From Aneurinibacillus sp. REN35 (GTDB lineage: Bacteria; Bacillota; Bacilli; Aneurinibacillales; Aneurinibacillaceae), in contig NZ_JBFTXJ020000005.1 of NCBI RefSeq assembly GCF_041379945.2, forward strand, positions 62,001-126,000: 64,000 nt of DNA. The letters run 5' to 3'. Position 1 is the first letter of the stretch; the number at the start of each line of letters is the position of its first letter. Below the pieces are notes generated by a model. The model made no database searches. It saw nothing but the letters and a program-made list of their open reading frames with translations, and had not been told where the DNA came from. The translations under genes were made by a program, and so were the position numbers. Below are positions 62,458-64,000 of this stretch, in pieces.

Positions 62458-63762
62458 ATGAATTCAACACCCAAATCCATTCAAACAAAAATCGAAGAGG
62501 CAATCCAGCTTTTAGAAGTGCGTTTTTTTGAACGTGAAGAGCTGATTCGCCTTTTATTTTTAAGTATGATGAGCGGTGAAAATGCGCTGCTCATCGGTCC
62601 ACCAGGAACGGCTAAATCACAATTGGCCAGAAGCATCTCCCAGCTCTTCGGCAGTGAACAGTGGTTTGACTATCTTCTCACGCGTTTTACTACACCGGAT
62701 GAGATCTTTGGTCCTGTCTCGCTTCAAGAGTTAAAGCAGGATCGCTACATTCGACAGACCGATGGGTATCTGCCGGCTTCCCAATTTGCTTTTTTAGATG
62801 AAATATTTAAAGCCAACAGTGCTATTCTCAATGCTCTGCTATCCATTCTAAATGAAAGATTATTTTTTAACGGACGCGAGAAACAGGACGTACCACTGAT
62901 GTTCTTAATGGCAGCCTCCAATGAATTGCCTGAAGACAACGAGCAGCTCGAAGCGCTGTATGATCGTTTTCTTGTCCGCTATGAAGTCGCCTACTTAAAA
63001 AACATTGCCAGTTATGAGCTCATGTTCGAGCTGCCGGAGGAACCACTTCCCCATATCCTTACGCTTGCTGATGTTACACTCATACGAAAAAACGCCAAGC
63101 AGATCGTCCTGCCTGCATCGCTTGTCTACTTCTTATACCAACTCAAACAGGCCATGGAAGAAAAGGAATTCATGCTATCTGATCGTCGCTGGAGCAAAAT
63201 CGGCCATGTTTGGAAGACGTCTGCCGCATTAAATGGACGCGATCAAGTTTCCATCTGGGATACGGTGTATACGCCGCATATGCTATGGGATGTACCGGAG
63301 GATTTACCTGTCCTACAGGATTTATTCGATAAGCATTTTCAGGAGGCATTAAAGCAGGAGATAGAAGAAGAGCTGCCACTGCATCACTACAACCAAATAG
63401 CCGAGAAATGGCTAGACAAAGAAGAGGAGCTCAACGGCTACCAATTTAAGCGTGAGGTGGGAGAAAAACTTGGCAAGGATGCGGTCGTACGTGCACAGTC
63501 ACTACTTGAGACATGTCGTGTAGAAATTGAGAAAACAGCACGCGAGCTTAGAGATAAGCTGCTTATGTGGCAGGAAAAAGAAAAAGATATGGCGGCGTAT
63601 TTACGCGGTCGTAACTTTTTATTGCTACAGCCGGACCGTTATGCGGTAAAATACACACGCCTGCGCATACAAGGCGAACGCATTCTTCAATCATTACAGG
63701 GCATATACAGAACGCTTTTTGATAAAGAAGTTCCCGGTACAGCATATGATTATACCTTATAG
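62458..63762 (+). CDS. MoxR/RavA-type AAA+ ATPase
   Basis: A 434-residue AAA+ ATPase. Walker A GPPGTAKSQLA (residues 43-53), Walker B with sensor in FAFLDEIFKANSAILNALL, and AASNELPEDNEQLEALYDRF are typical of RavA/MoxR. The C-terminal part has helical RavA-like LARA regions. RavA with the von Willebrand protein ViaA acts as a chaperone for membrane complexes in E. coli. No clear ribosome binding site precedes the ATG; only a weak AGGCG is near. The next gene, cut by the window, is its probable VWA partner. Confidence 0.85.
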   Translation: MNSTPKSIQTKIEEAIQLLEVRFFEREELIRLLFLSMMSGENALLIGPPGTAKSQLARSISQLFGSEQWFDYLLTRFTTPDEIFGPVSLQELKQDRYIRQTDGYLPASQFAFLDEIFKANSAILNALLSILNERLFFNGREKQDVPLMFLMAASNELPEDNEQLEALYDRFLVRYEVAYLKNIASYELMFELPEEPLPHILTLADVTLIRKNAKQIVLPASLVYFLYQLKQAMEEKEFMLSDRRWSKIGHVWKTSAALNGRDQVSIWDTVYTPHMLWDVPEDLPVLQDLFDKHFQEALKQEIEEELPLHHYNQIAEKWLDKEEELNGYQFKREVGEKLGKDAVVRAQSLLETCRVEIEKTARELRDKLLMWQEKEKDMAAYLRGRNFLLLQPDRYAVKYTRLRIQGERILQSLQGIYRTLFDKEVPGTAYDYTL

Positions 63763-63779
63763 AACAGGGGAGAATGCCG

Positions 63780-64000
63780 ATGATCATTCGTTGCACACGC
63801 GTTGACCGTTACGTATTCGAAGGATTCATCCGCTCCTCCCGCACGGCACAGGAGTGGATACAGGAAGCGAAGCAGCAGGCGGACTGGTTCACGGTTGAGT
63901 TGTTTGCTGACTTTTTTCTTTGTTTTTACTTGACTCGACCAGAGATGAACCCGGATAAAGAAGAATCCTCTTTCCACCGCTGGCTTGTTGATACGTTGCG
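63780..64000 (+). CDS. Partial protein following the MoxR gene (probable VWA partner, 3' end outside)
   Basis: An open frame beginning MIIRCTRVDRYVFEGFI that runs past the window edge, 73 codons visible. AGGGGAG seven bases upstream of the ATG at 63780 gives the start; an ATG at 63774 is too near that site. MoxR ATPases are almost always followed by a von Willebrand factor A protein, so it is probably a ViaA-like partner. The visible part, DWFTVELFADFFLCFYLTRP, does not reach a recognisable VWA motif. Confidence 0.55.
   Translation, partial: MIIRCTRVDRYVFEGFIRSSRTAQEWIQEAKQQADWFTVELFADFFLCFYLTRPEMNPDKEESSFHRWLVDTL

Noticed and set aside
1-64000. CRISPR arrays, tRNA, rRNA or transposase genes
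   Set aside because: No regularly spaced repeats, cloverleaf-like genes or transposase motifs were recognised on either strand.

Overview
The window reads as ordinary chromosome from a mid-GC Gram-positive bacterium of the order Bacillales. The gene content (ATP-type PEP carboxykinase, LCP wall enzyme, a SAM-I riboswitch on metNIQ, lutABC, YtwI-, YycC-, YkuE- and YugN-type proteins) and the strong AAGGAGG ribosome binding sites suggest the Paenibacillaceae, possibly an Aneurinibacillus or Brevibacillus relative. The genus is an inference. No rRNA, tRNA, CRISPR array, insertion sequence or prophage was seen.

Bases 1-25,900 are mostly housekeeping. They hold the end of thiG with a fructosamine-kinase-like gene, citramalate synthase, an alcohol dehydrogenase, a drug-type MFS pump, a ferredoxin, TatA beside a probable Tat-exported phosphoesterase, MnmL, TypA, an LCP protein and pckA. 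The pckA promoter carries two close matches to the CcpN operator. A glycosyltransferase and a phosphatase resembling sucrose-phosphate synthase and sucrose-phosphatase overlap at 20,080-22,027. Small uncharacterised proteins lie between these genes.

Bases 25,900-29,700 form one leftward operon, lutABC plus a 3-hydroxyacyl-CoA dehydrogenase. Bases 30,800-31,900 are a disturbed AT-rich patch. Two pieces resembling the start and end of a YidC/Oxa1 insertase flank a small helix-turn-helix gene and a small membrane-protein gene.

Bases 32,900-43,800 are a diol/glycerol utilisation locus. It encodes a three-subunit B12-dependent dehydratase, its two-subunit reactivase, a GlcG/HbpS-like protein, an aldehyde dehydrogenase with its DUF779 partner, a PocR-domain sensor kinase with an AraC-type response regulator, a 58-residue cysteine-rich protein at the head of the regulator operon, and a divergent glycerol dehydrogenase. 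No microcompartment shell gene is present.

Bases 45,100-53,800 hold a sigma-54 module. A sensor kinase with an extracellular solute-binding domain is followed by an NtrC-class activator. After three inverted repeats and a near-perfect -24/-12 promoter come a TAXI-type binding lipoprotein and a complete spermidine/iron-type ABC importer. The layout suggests substrate-induced uptake.

Bases 53,800-61,500 are leftward. One operon holds a DppA aminopeptidase, an AcuI-like reductase, an atypical SDR and an FAH-family hydrolase. The other is controlled by a SAM-I riboswitch and runs metN-metI-metQ into an acyl-CoA ligase gene. The right end has an F420/ProC-like dehydrogenase and a MoxR/RavA ATPase followed by a protein cut by the window edge.
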